DNA from: Cyprinodon diabolis
Lineage: Eukaryota > Chordata > Actinopteri > Cyprinodontiformes > Cyprinodontidae
Assembly (NCBI GenBank): GCA_030533445.1
Contig: CM060069.1
Location: forward strand, 30,689,837 to 30,753,836
Direction: 5' to 3'
Length of the DNA stretch: 64,000 bases
Below the pieces are notes generated by a model. That model ran no database searches. It was not told where the DNA came from and worked only from the letters and a program-made list of their open reading frames with translations. Shown here one piece after another: positions 1 to 9,973 of the stretch (positions within the stretch are counted from its first letter, which is position 1; each line of letters begins with the position of its first letter). Both the position numbers and the translations under genes were made by a program.

Positions 1-373
1 AAATCTAAGGGGTCACTGTATAAATTTGAAGGTCTAAATAACTAGAATGGGTCAAACCAACAACTGTGAGCAAAGGTTTATTTAAAAGCACGGTTGGAGC
101 AACTCTCGCCTCAAGAGAAACCCACACAATCAAGTAGATCATATTGGGGTTACTAAAAGTTAAAAATATTTATATTTGACTTAGAATTTATAAATCATAC
201 CTACAGCCACGGCTGATAAAGAAATAAGTAACATCAGCTTTCTGATATTGCAGGCAGGCTTTGTGTGTCTAATAACCTAAATCAGCAGATCTGACACAAA
301 ATTCGCTTTAGAGACTCAGGTACACACAAAATAAAACCACCATCAAATAAATTATCCATAGAATATATATATA
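1..373. other. Gene-free AT-rich stretch
   Basis: No coding potential, splice-like exon or recognisable repeat is seen before the first Tc1 element. The last bases (about 363-375) are a short TA run into which that element inserted. Confidence 0.5.
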
Positions 374-375
374 TA

Positions 376-577
376 CAGGTGCTGGTCATAAAATTAGAAT
401 ATCATGAAAAAGTAGATTGATTTCAGTAATTCCATTTAAAAAGTGAAACTTGTATATTATATTCATACATTACATACAAACTCATATATTTCAGATGTTT
501 ATTTTGTTTAATTTTGATGATTACAAATGACAACAAATGAAAATCTCAAATTCATCATATCAGAAAATTAGAATATT
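376..577. repeat. Left terminal inverted repeat of Tc1-A
   Basis: This is 202 bp beginning caggtgctggtcataaaatt and ending gaatatt. It is the reverse complement of 1786-1987 with no difference noticed. The outer and inner copies of an aaaattagaatat motif are the probable transposase-binding direct repeats (inference from the IR/DR class). Confidence 0.95.
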
Positions 578-663
578 ACTGAAGACCAATAAAAACAAAG
601 GATTTATAGAAATGTTGGCCAACTGAAAAGTATGAACATGAAAAGTATGAGCATGTACAGCAC

Positions 664-1668
664 TCAGTATTTAGTTGGGCCTCCTTTGGCCTGTATTACT
701 GCAGCAATGCGGCGTGGCATGGAGTCGATCAGTCTGTGGCACTGCTCAGGTGTTATGATAGCCCAGGTTGCTCTAATAGTGGCTTTTAGCTCTTCTGAAT
801 TGTTGGGTCTGGTGTATTGCATCTTCTTCTTCACAATACCCCATAGATTTTCTATGGGGTTAAGGTCAGGAGAGTTTGCTGGCCAATTAAGAACAGGGAT
901 ACCATGGTCCTTCAACCAGGTACTGGTAGCTTTGGCACTGTGTGCAGGTGCCAAGTCCTGTTGGAAAATGAAATCTGCATCTCCAAAAAGTTGGTCAGCT
1001 GCAGGAAGCATGAAGTGCTCTAAAACTTCCTGGTATGTGGCTGCGTTGAACCTGGACCTCAGAAAACACAATGGACCAACACCAGCAGATGACATGGCAC
1101 CCCAAACCATCACTGACTGTGGAAACTTTACACTGGACTTCAAGCAACGTGGATGAAGTGCCTCTCTTCTTTTCCTCCAGACTCTGGGACCTTGATTTCC
1201 AAAGGAAATGCAAAATTTACTTTCATCAGAGAACATGACTTTGGACCACTCACCAGCAGTCCAGTCCTGTTTCTCTTTAGCCCAGGCAAGACGCTTCTGA
1301 CGCTGTCTGTGGTTCAAGAGTGGCTTGACACAAGGAATGCGACAGCAGAAACCCATGTCTTTCATACGTCTGTGTGTGGTGGTTCTTGAAGCACTCACTC
1401 CAGCTGCAGTCCACTCTTTGTGAATCTCCCCCACATTTTTGAATGGGTTTTGTTTCACAGTCCTCTCCAGGGTGCGGTTATCTCTCTTGCTTGTACACTT
1501 TTTTCGACCACATCTTTTCCTTCCCTTCGCCTCTCTATTAATGTGCTTGGACACTGAGCTCTGTGAACAGCCAGCCTCTTTAGCGATGACCTTTTGTGTC
1601 TTGCCCTCCTTGTGCAAGGTGTCGATGGTCGTCTTTTGGACAACTGTCAAGTCAGCAGTCTTCCCCAT
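664..1668 (-). CDS. Tc1-family DDE transposase, apparently intact
   Basis: This is a cut-and-paste transposase that binds the element's inverted repeats and integrates at TA. The reading frame is open from 1704. I choose the internal Met at 1668 (MGKTADLT...), the usual start for this family, giving 334 residues, which is normal Tc1 length. The N-terminal third holds paired-like helix-turn-helix segments (TVVQKTTIDTLHKEG and EAGCSQSSVSKHI) followed by a basic GRKRCGRKK stretch that fits the AT-hook/nuclear-localisation linker. The catalytic triad is visible: D in MFSDESKF, D in FQQDLAPAHSA, and E in SPDLNPIENLW, with 34 residues between the second D and the E (DD34E). The family end motif KGGPTKY closes the protein. 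No stop or frameshift is present. The choice of Met is the main uncertainty; activity is not shown. Confidence 0.93.
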   Translation of the reverse strand: MGKTADLTVVQKTTIDTLHKEGKTQKVIAKEAGCSQSSVSKHINREAKGRKRCGRKKCTSKRDNRTLERTVKQNPFKNVGEIHKEWTAAGVSASRTTTHRRMKDMGFCCRIPCVKPLLNHRQRQKRLAWAKEKQDWTAGEWSKVMFSDESKFCISFGNQGPRVWRKRREALHPRCLKSSVKFPQSVMVWGAMSSAGVGPLCFLRSRFNAATYQEVLEHFMLPAADQLFGDADFIFQQDLAPAHSAKATSTWLKDHGIPVLNWPANSPDLNPIENLWGIVKKKMQYTRPNNSEELKATIRATWAIITPEQCHRLIDSMPRRIAAVIQAKGGPTKY

Positions 1669-1785
1669 GATTGTGTAGCCTATAGAACTAGACTGAAAGA
1701 CCATTTAAAGGCTTTTGCAGGTGGTTTGAGTTAATTAGCTGATTAGAGTGTGGCACCAGGGGCCATCAATTTTGAACCTTTTCAC

Positions 1786-1984
1786 AATATTCTAATTTTC
1801 TGATATGATGAATTTGAGATTTTCATTTGTTGTCATTTGTAATCATCAAAATTAAACAAAATAAACATCTGAAATATATGAGTTTGTATGTAATGTATGA
1901 ATATAATATACAAGTTTCACTTTTTAAATGGAATTACTGAAATCAATCTACTTTTTCATGATATTCTAATTTTATGACCAGCAC

Positions 1985-1987
<3 letters not shown>
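1786..1987. repeat. Right terminal inverted repeat of Tc1-A
   Basis: This is the mirror copy of 376-577, ending ...gaccagcacctg immediately before the TA duplication at 1988-1989. Confidence 0.95.

Positions 1988-2039
<52 letters not shown>
1988..2039. repeat. (TA)n microsatellite
   Basis: An uninterrupted TA dinucleotide run of about 52 bp adjoins the right end of Tc1-A. A shorter TA run also precedes the left end, so the transposon sits within this tract. Confidence 0.97.
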
Positions 2040-2044
<5 letters not shown>

Positions 2045-3021
2045 AAGCCTTTCTGAAATTGTGAATCCTCCTACAATCTCAGCTGGGGATCACAGGAGGT
2101 TGGAGGTGGTGCTTCAGGCCATTGCTCCAGCTGCCAGTGAGTCAATGCAAACACAACAGGGTCTGAGTAGAGTTGATTGAGGTGGAGAGGAATCGAACCA
2201 AAAAGGGTCAGAAGGGGCTAGTAAAGAAAGAGGAATTAGATAACAGCTCCTGCCCACATCTAAAGAAAAAAAGGAATGCAGGTTGATTTATATCCATATT
2301 GTCTCATTTGGTAAAACAAACTAAATTTAGGCTAATTCAAAACAGCAAAGTTTAAGTACCAGACTTTTTATTAGATTTTTTTAATAAGTTGAAATGACAC
2401 CAGTTGTGCACATGCATGTGAGTAGAGTCGAAAGCACGGCAGGCTGCCTTTATCAGTACACAAAAAGGAAGAAAGTTATAATTATTTTGAACACAGCATC
2501 TTACTGTTTCAGCAAACTATGATTCCCCTTCATTCCCATGGGGCAGATGTAAGCTCTGCCCATCTTGAAAGCTTTCCCAATATTTACTCTTATCTCATTC
2601 AATTACTAATCCCACTCCAGTTTAGCTATTTTTTATTGCTCTAAACAGATTTACATCTTACTCTTGTGTGGAGTCTTGAGTGGGGTATGAGGAGCACTTG
2701 TGGCTGGTCTTTGTGACCCATCTTTACCAATCAGTTCTGTTCCTGTTCTTTCACTGCAAGGAAGACTGAAGAAAATAGCCAGGTGAATAAGAGCACGCAG
2801 TGCGCCACACCCACACTGAGCAAATACTGTAGGCACGAATCTCTGCATGATCTGACTAATGAAGCAACTGCAGTAAATAGAGGAAAGCTTATCTTACATG
2901 TCAAACAGTTATAAGAAAACAGCTATTTACCTTTAAAATTTCTGTAATTAAACCTAATGTAATTTAAACCTTTGTAAAGTGTTCCCACTTCATGGACCTC
3001 AAGGATCTCTTGGTTGAAGGC
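2040..3021. other. Gene-free stretch
   Basis: No domain, splice-bounded exon or repeat family is recognised. A 65-residue minus-strand frame at 2651-2848 has no recognisable motif and is treated as chance. Confidence 0.4.
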
Positions 3022-3029
3022 ATTCCTAA

Positions 3030-3672
3030 TAGTGTTAATTTTACCAGCCATTTTTAAATTTAGTTTCAGTTTTAGTCCAGTTTCAGCATCGCTTGTTAGT
3101 TTTTAATCACATTTAGTCGACATCATCCCATTTTTATTTAGTCTAGTTTTAGTCGACTATAAGTTGAGCATTTTAGTCTTTATTTTAGTCCCAGAAAACA
3201 TAATTTTATTCGTTTAGTTTTAGTCAACAAATACTGTCAACATTTTAGTCTAGTTTTAGTCAGGACATAATTTTAACCTTTTACTTAACATTTCAACATT
3301 TTCTCTCATCTTTGTGATAGAAAAAAATACACTTTTAAGGAACACATGCAGACATGGAAGATGTTCTGACAATATTTGGAGGAGGAGGTGGTGGAGGAGG
3401 AGACAGGGTTTGAAAAAACCATAAAATAATATGTAATTTTCGTCTCGTCTTTGTTCGTGAACTAAAATGTCCATAGATTTTAGCCCAGTCTTTATTTACT
3501 GAACTGCATTTTCGTCTCGTCTTTATTAGTCCACGAAATTTTTTCCTGATTTACTCCCAGTTATTGTTTATTAGTGGGGATTTTCGTCTCATCTCATCTA
3601 GTTTTCGTTTGGTGAAAATTGTGCGTTGACGAAAATATTTTCGTTTACTTTTCGTTAACGAAATTAACACTA
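3030..3672. mobile_element. Non-autonomous hAT-type element (MITE) with 8-bp TSD
   Basis: The element is 643 bp. It begins tagtgttaatttta and ends aaattaacacta, so the outer 12-13 bp are inverted repeats starting TAG. It is flanked by the identical 8-bp duplication attcctaa (3022-3029 and 3673-3680), the diagnostic hAT target-site length. The interior has many repeats of ttttagtc-like units on the left and cgtctcgtctttattagtc-like units on the right, and no transposase motif. It probably moved with a transposase supplied from elsewhere (inference). Confidence 0.85.
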
Positions 3673-3680
3673 ATTCCTAA

Positions 3681-5454
3681 TTTCTTTTATTTACTCTGCT
3701 CAGACATATTTGGCTAATGTGAAAATGTATATATGAGGAACTGCAGTATATTGAAGACTGTTTCTATTTTGTTTTTTCTCAGCTTGCCACTGTATGTTTT
3801 ATTTTTTGTATGTTTTAGCAAAAACTTTTCTTCAGCTTGATAAAAAAAGCTTCCTTCACTTCTCAGGGAAAATCAGTGGTAGAAAAAGCATTATTCATAA
3901 CGCTGCAGAGAAGAATCAGATTCTTTTATATCCACACGTACACACACATTTTTTTATTTTTTTTATTTAATCAACCATTTTCAGACTGAAGAGTAAAGAA
4001 GAGATCTGCTTTTGCTTTCAGGTGGCCTGGCCAGAGGGTTGTATTACCTTTTTTATTCCATTGAAAATAACAAATAAACAAACAACAAAACACTGCAATT
4101 TTCACCTCAGAGAATATACACTTGCAGCATATATTCCTGTTTTACTCTCCATCACAAACCAATCCCACTCCAATATTAGAGGTTACTGCTGTCATTAACT
4201 TGGTCTTCCTCCTTTTTGTCCTATTTTATTTGGCAGGCACTGGCAGCCCAGGATGTATTTTTTGTTTGTTTGTTTGTCTTCCTTTCAGGTCCTTTCAGAT
4301 CCAGGCAGTCTAGGTAGCTAGCTGCCCTCAAACTCTATTCAGTCATAGTTTCTCATTTTGAAAAGAACGTTTTTTGTTGTTATTGTCCCACCATAAACTA
4401 AAACTGAATTAAAAGATGCATAAGATGCAATCCAATGGTCCCTTGAGCTATATAAAATTATGCATTTTTGAAGAAAAAAAATGTATTTTCATGCTTTCCA
4501 AAGTAAATTAATAATATATACATTAACTGAAGTGGAATTGTTAGTGGTCACTGGATTTTAATTTTCCTTTATATATGCTAGTGGCCTTTACTTGAAGTAT
4601 TTTGGCAGAAAATTAGAAGAGGGCAGGGAGTGGGAGTAAGACATTTAACAAAGGTCCAAAGGTCAGGAATTGAACTCCAGATGGATCCATGGTAGACTAA
4701 TAGCCTCTGTTAATGGAGCGCCCACTCTACATCTACCCCACCCAAAGCTATTATTCTGCATATCCTTAGTATGCATGTTGCAGGTTTGTTTTTGTCCATA
4801 GAACAAGCTTGCTGTGTGTGATTGTGGGAGCCCTGTGATGAACTGCCAAGGTGTGCATGTCATCATTTGTCTATAGTTAAGAAGGGCTGCTGATGAGCAA
4901 TATATACATTTACAAATAAGTAAATTACATACTGTACCTGTTTATGTTGAAAAAAATATATGCACCTAAATGTGCATGAAAAGTGAAACAATGCATCAGT
5001 TCTTTAATTATATGTCTTTTTTTGTGAACATTTTTTAACCAATATCTGTATCGTTTGTTCAATTATGTTTTCCTAGTTGATTAAAGAAAAAAAAACTAAA
5101 ACTTATGAGGCTATCTCTGTCGTCCCGAAAATCCACGATCCTTGGAGGGATTAATAAACCAATAAAAAGAGCGAAGTACAAAATGAATCACACGGAGGCA
5201 GTGTACCTCACCCTATCTCTAAAGGGATATCGTCTTTAATACTTTTGATAAGATAACATTTTTTTTACATTTTATTCACAAAAATCTCTACCTATGAAAA
5301 ATTGCCTGGGAAAATATATCTCACATATAATCTCTAGAGGCATCTCCTGTTATCTAAACTGAGTGTTTTTGTTAATTTTACTGGTCTATACAGTAAAACT
5401 GGAAGTTATGCCTGTTTTCCCATTCTAAGCTTGATGATTTTTTTTTTTTTTTTA
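3681..5454. other. Gene-free stretch
   Basis: AT-rich sequence with a short tttg repeat near 4260 but no exon or known repeat that I can support. Segment 5100-5230 is locally more GC-balanced but matches nothing I recognise. Confidence 0.4.
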
Positions 5455-5731
5455 CTGTCCATCCATCTTTATCTCTGCAAGGGTTGCGAGGGGTGCTGGT
5501 TCATATGTCCAGCTGTCTACGGGCGAGAGGTGGGGTACACCCTGAACAGGTCGCCAGTCCATCACAGGGCAAAACACAGACAAACAACCAGTAACGCACA
5601 CACTCACACCTAAGGAGAATTTAGAGAAGCCAATTAACCTAACACTCCTGTTTTTGGACTGTGGGAGGAAGCCGGGGTACCCGGAGAGAACACATGCATG
5701 CTCAGGGAGAACAGGCAAACTCCATGCAGAA
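5455..5731 (-). repeat. Fish SINE/LINE-tail repeat (GATG-tailed family), copy 1
   Basis: Read on the minus strand, it contains the family landmarks gcatggagtttgcctgttctccc, cttcctcccacagtcc, gactggcgacctgttcagggtgtacccc and a final gatggatgg run. The same landmarks recur at 14241-14345, 48953-49373 and 57860-58083. This is a dispersed 3'-terminal repeat of fish genomes, either a SINE or the tail of an L2-like LINE; the sequence alone does not decide which. The coding-looking frames in it are spurious. Confidence 0.75.
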
Positions 5732-6184
5732 AGAACCCTGGCCTATGTATATAATTCTTTTTTCCAATTATAATTTTTAATATTGGTCATTTATCTTAAA
5801 TATATAAATGCCTGCCAGATCCAGAGTTAACTGTTCTTGCAAAATTGGAAATTATTTTTGTTTGTGTATAACTGTATCAACTATACATAAATATGTAGCA
5901 TCTTTCCGACCCAGGACTTCAGTGACCAAGCTGGATGAAAAGGCCATAACATACAATAATAAAACACTCAGTCAACTAGTGGTACAAACAGTAGGCTACA
6001 AAGACAGTGTGCTAAAGCAGGAGTGGAGGCTGAAGAATCAGACTATTTGGTTTAAAACCCTCAGTAGTGGCTGTTTATGAGTGGCTTAAAAGAAAAGCGT
6101 GAAAATAAGCAATATGTATCAGCAAGGCCTCCACAGCCTCTCTGTATTGAAAAAGAAGGTTAAAGTGAGCACATAGACAAAATA
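5732..6184. other. Gene-free stretch before the DIRS element
   Basis: A 90-residue plus-strand frame at 5808-6080 shows no motif. No repeat is recognised. Confidence 0.35.
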
Positions 6185-6204
6185 TACTTTTTTTTTCTAA
6201 CTTC

Positions 6205-6355
6205 GCTCGGTGTTTCACTATGGGAATCGCCTTGGCGTGACCAACTACGGAAGCTCCAATGACATCACGTCTGTCTGAGACAGACAGGTTGATCTTTGTC
6301 CGTGGCTCCACCCACCAACTAGATCACGGCCAACCTACCCGCCTCAACTCATTCT
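6205..6355. repeat. DIRS left inverted terminal repeat
   Basis: This segment, starting gctcggtgtttcactatggg, is matched in reverse complement by 11024-11169 with a handful of mismatches (for example agctccaatgacatcacgtc versus agctccaatgacatcacatc). Its first 20 bases also pair perfectly with 10890-10909. Confidence 0.9.
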
Positions 6356-6759
6356 CGCTTTCTTCCCGTGTGAAGACTACAACTAAGCTCCCTCAGCGCG
6401 CTCAGGCTAGCTTGGACCTGTTTAACTGTTCTCAGGCGTTCCGTAAAAGAAAACGTTGCTGAACGCAGGACCAGGACAGGCCTGGACCGTGCTGAGTAAG
6501 CGCTTCAGCAGAAGCACTTTCTGGAACACAAACGCTGGGAGCGGTGACCGCGTAAAGGCGAGCTGTCCCTGTATCTACTCCGTTTTAATTAACGGAATAG
6601 AGAGCGTTTGTCAGCCGAGCTAACACGTAAAGGTGGGCTTGGTTTTTGGCTAGCAGTGTATCACTAGCATAAGAGTCCGGTTAACGTGTTGTGGCGAACG
6701 GACTTAATATCAGTAAAGAGCTAACGTGTAGCGACGAGCTCTGTGTTTTATCTACAGTC

Positions 6760-8292
6760 ATGTCTGCGGCTCCTACCCCTGCTAAAGGTTCGGAACCGAA
6801 GGCTAAAGAGGTTGTATCCCGCCCGTGTCCAGCGTCATGCGAGGCATCTATCTCTGGGCGGGACCCTCATCCGATAGCATGTATGGGCGCTAAGCACGCT
6901 CAGGCATCGCTGGCGGACCCTCAGGGATGCCAGCACTGCGCGTCGATGCCGGAAAAGATCCTAGAGAGGCGGCTGAGGGTGGCTGTCGCCAACAGCCAGG
7001 ACCCATGCTTCTCCTCACCTGCAGCCGTTGCGGCGGCGGGTGAAAACCATCTGCCGCTAGCCTCTAAGAGCTGGGCGGACGTGATGGAGGAGGAGTAACC
7101 GTCCATGCCTCCTCTGTTTGAGGGCCTTATGGACAGCGGGAAACTCGATGCAGACATCGACGAAACGGAGGGTGATGCTAACTCCAACCTCCTGGAACTG
7201 GAGGACATGGAGGAGGAGGAGGAGGACTCGACCTTCCCGGGTCAACACTCCAGGCCTCCAAGCGGGGCAGAAGTCACCTCCCCGGGGGATAGGGATCTGT
7301 ACGATGTGTGCAGACGGGCGGCTTTAAAGCTGAACATCCCCTGGCCTGCAGCGCAGGATTCAGAAGGAGCAGAACGGGACCTGTACGACGGTAAAAGGCT
7401 TCCACCAGCTTTACCACCAGCAAAGCAACTTTTACCAGCCGTTCCTGCTTGCATGAGAGAAATGAGCCGTTTCTGGTCCAGCCCATTTAAGAGTAAGCTT
7501 CCCACCAAGGGCTTCTCTAAGCTGGAGATACAGGGCATGGGTGAGCTGGGGCTGGCCGAACCCCCAGCTGTAGAGCCATCAGTGGCTTACCACCTCCACC
7601 CTAACCGCAGATCGGTTTCAGCATCCTCAAACATCTCGCTCCCAGGTAAAATGGACCGCCTCACAGCCTCCATTTACCAAAGGATGTACAGATAAGCGGG
7701 TGAGTCAGTGTGGTCACTTAACGCTGTTACACTGCTGTCTGCGTACCAAGGTGAAATCCTGGAGGAGATGGGGCGTCAACTGGACTCGGGGACACCTAAC
7801 CCCAGTCTATGGGATGAGATCTGTGTGGTAAACGATCTCATCTTGCACTCCTCTAGAGGTGCTGTTCAAGTTTGTGGTCGGGTCATGGGTCTGGCTGTCT
7901 CAGGGGAAAGAGGCCTATGGTTAAACCTGTCAGGCCTGAGTGATTCCCAGAAGGCCGAGATCATGAACCCGACGAAAGGTCTATTTGGTCCCTCCTTGGA
8001 GAAGATGAGGGAGACGAGTACCCTCAGAAAACAGGAGGGAGAGGCTTTTAACCTTTGTTTGCCTCGTAAGCCCAGCCAAACCCCCCCAAAGGGACCCAGA
8101 CCTGGGTTTGCGGCTGCTGCAGTGAGAGTACGGCAAGGTGGAGCCAAGCCTTCAAGGAGACCTGCCGCACAATCCACCCAGCAAAGCAAAGCGGAGAACC
8201 CAAGACCATGGGGGAAGCACTCTTTTGCAGCGGCTGCTGCAAAAAATCGTCAATCCCACCCTGTGGAGAGCAAGAAAAAGCAGGCAACCTAA
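6760..8292 (+). pseudogene. DIRS ORF1 (gag-like), two in-frame stops
   Basis: This is the gag-like protein expected to package DIRS RNA. I start at ATG 6760 (MSAAPTPAKG); the frame is open from upstream, but this Met begins the recognisable segment. The N-terminal part has a Cys/His-rich stretch (PCPASCEASISGRDPHPIAC, then GAKHAQASLADPQGCQHC) of the kind seen in DIRS ORF1. A very acidic segment follows (EDMEEEEEDSTF, about 7195-7235), then a conserved block around LLSAYQGEILEEMG, DEICVVNDLILHSSRGAVQ and GERGLWLNLSGLS, and a basic Ala/Lys-rich tail. The frame is broken by TAA at 7096-7098 and TAA at 7693-7695, with protein-like sequence continuing in the same frame after each. About 510 codons in all. 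Identification rests on similarity to the DIRS family as I know it and on position. Confidence 0.82.
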
Positions 8293-8628
8293 CCCCACTG
8301 TTAACCATCTCCCCTCTGAAGAGAAGGTTTCCAGGCACCAGGGCAAACTTCTCTGTCCAGGATTCAGATGCTCCTGTAGTTCCCAGTTCACCAGGAGGCA
8401 TGTTAAATTCTCCCTCTCATGTTCAGAGAGAAGACATTTTGGGGTGGAGGACACAATGTCACAAAACACTCCACAGCACGTTGTCAGTGTCACAAAGCAC
8501 TCAGCTATGGCCCATGTTACAAAGTTTTGTTCAGGGGGAATTAGAGAAAATAAACACAGCTTTTCTGCAGCCAGGCATGTTGCCAAGGGCAGAAAGCCCC
8601 CCACAAAAAAGAAAAAAAATTAACACAA

Positions 8629-9385
8629 ATGGCTCTCTGCCACTCCCCTCTGCGCCCAGCAGAGGGAGCTCGCGCTCTTTACAAGAGAGCCGAGTGCAGC
8701 AGTGCAGAGGGGATGACGTCACTCAGCAGCGACGCTTCTCCTCTCTCTGCTCGGGCAGATCAGTGGCGCGCGCATGCGCCATGGGTTTTGCATACAATCT
8801 CCAAGGGTTACAGACTGCAGTTTGCCAAGAGACCTCCGAGATTCAACGGAGTGCTCTCCTCGGTTGCCACCGGGGATTCAGCTCACGTCCTGAAAAACGA
8901 AATAGCATCCCTGTTAGAGAAAAAAGCGATCAGAGTTGTACCGGACGAGGAGGTTCGTCAGGGCTTCTACTCGCGCTATTTTCTCATTCCAAAGAAAGAC
9001 GGCGTATCGCTACGCCCCATTCTGGACCTGCGTGTGTTAAACAGACACTTACGCAGATATACATTCAGGATGCTCACACACAAAGCACTGTGCCGTTCCA
9101 TCCGTCCGGGGGATTGGTTTGTAACCATCGACCTCGCGGACGCCTATTTTCACATCTCCATTTACCCCCCACACCGAAAGTTTCTCAGGTTCGCTTATCA
9201 GAGCGCAGCCTACGAGTTTCAGACCATCCCGTTCGGGCTGTCATTAGCCCCGAGGGTGTTCAGCAAGTGTGTGGATGTGGCGCTGTCCCCTCTGAGGACG
9301 CGCGGGATCAGAATATTTTCGTACATAGACGATTATCTAATCTGCTCTCGATCAAGCGAGCAGGCAGTCAGCGACTCAGTCGCTT
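8629..9385 (+). pseudogene. DIRS reverse transcriptase segment, 3'-truncated by deletion
   Basis: This is an RNA-dependent DNA polymerase domain. From Met 8629 the frame gives about 250 residues of RT. Visible motifs are SRYFLIPKKDG and LRPILDLRVLN (fingers), TIDLADAYFHI (motif A, catalytic Asp near residue 168), QTIPFGLSLAPRVF (motif B) and SYIDDYL (motif C; YIDD at residues 232-235). Within roughly 20 residues of YIDD the frame leaves RT homology, and RNase H sequence starts in frame 2 at 9395. In DIRS elements a thumb/connection region separates these, so about 0.5 kb appears deleted here with a frame change. The catalytic Asp residues are present, but the polymerase cannot be complete. 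The true start may lie further upstream, because the frame is open before the Met. Confidence 0.88.
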
Positions 9386-9394
9386 CACATCGAC

Positions 9395-9973
9395 ATGCTG
9401 GAACTGCAGGCAGTGTTCCTAGCTCTGAAGCACTTCATGCCATATGTGATGGGTTGCCACGTCTTGGTAAGGACCGACAACTCCACTGTGGTGGCTTATA
9501 TCAACCGTCAGGGCGGCACCAGGTCACTGCAGTTACACAGACTGGCCAGGGACATAATTATGTGGAGCAGCACCAGAGTTCTGTCGCTCAGAGCAACGCA
9601 CGTAGCGGGAATTCTGAACAGAGGGGCCGATCTTTTATCCAGAGGGAACCCTCTCTATGGGGAATGGAAGCTGCATCCACAGGTGGTGGAGCAGATCTGG
9701 CAGAGATACGGACGGGCTGCCGTAGATCTCTTCGCCTCATGGGAAAACACTCATTGCCCGCTGTTTTTCTCCCTGTCAGACACAGACGCTCCACTGGGTA
9801 TGGACGCGCTGGCGCACCCATGGCCAGACGCGTTGCTTTATGCTTTCCCTCCTCTCAGCCTGATATCCCCAACTCTAGTCAGAGTGAGGGAACAGGGGCT
9901 GTCTTTGATTCTGGTGGCTCCCTTCAGTGGGGGACGTGCTCTGCTTTCTGCAGAGCTTGTTGGAGAAGGGTAA
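9395..9973 (+). pseudogene. DIRS RNase H and methyltransferase-like segment (frame 2)
   Basis: The first part resembles the RNase H domain that degrades template RNA: ELQAVFLALKHF supplies the Glu, VLVRTDNSTVVAYINRQGG an Asp and NRGADLLSR the last Asp. The first catalytic Asp, normally upstream, is absent because of the preceding deletion. From about residue 90 the sequence (QIWQRYGRAAVDLFASWENTH, then APLGMDALAHPWPDALLYAFPP) is the conserved block after RNase H in DIRS, often described as a methyltransferase-like domain. The homology stops at LILVAP. The recombinase frame begins abruptly at about 9930, so a second internal deletion is likely. Only one domain's length (192 residues) remains. 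Confidence 0.82.

Larger units (their letters stand above)
376..1987 (-). mobile_element. Complete Tc1/mariner element (Tc1-A) with perfect 202-bp TIRs
   Basis: The element is 1612 bp and is flanked by TA at 374-375 and 1988-1989, the Tc1 target-site duplication. The left inverted repeat (376-577) and right inverted repeat (1786-1987) are equal in length, and I found no mismatch on reading one against the reverse complement of the other. Each repeat carries two related direct motifs, an outer one (about 385-400) and an inner one (about 562-577), both containing aaaattagaatat. This is the IR/DR layout of Tc1 elements whose transposase binds two sites per end. The single gene inside is open and encodes a DD34E transposase. 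Identical ends plus an open gene imply recent insertion. The right flank is a (TA)n microsatellite. Confidence 0.96.

Noticed and set aside
632..1156. 174-residue plus-strand frame over Tc1-A
   Set aside because: It is the antisense shadow of the transposase gene; it carries no motif of its own.
7866..8604. Minus-strand frames of 107-150 residues over the DIRS gag region
   Set aside because: Antisense to the gag-like ORF, compositionally biased and without domains.
8208..9422. 404-residue plus-strand frame
   Set aside because: It overlaps the gag tail and the RT domain in a third frame. All recognisable RT motifs are in frame 1, so this long frame is a GC-driven artefact.
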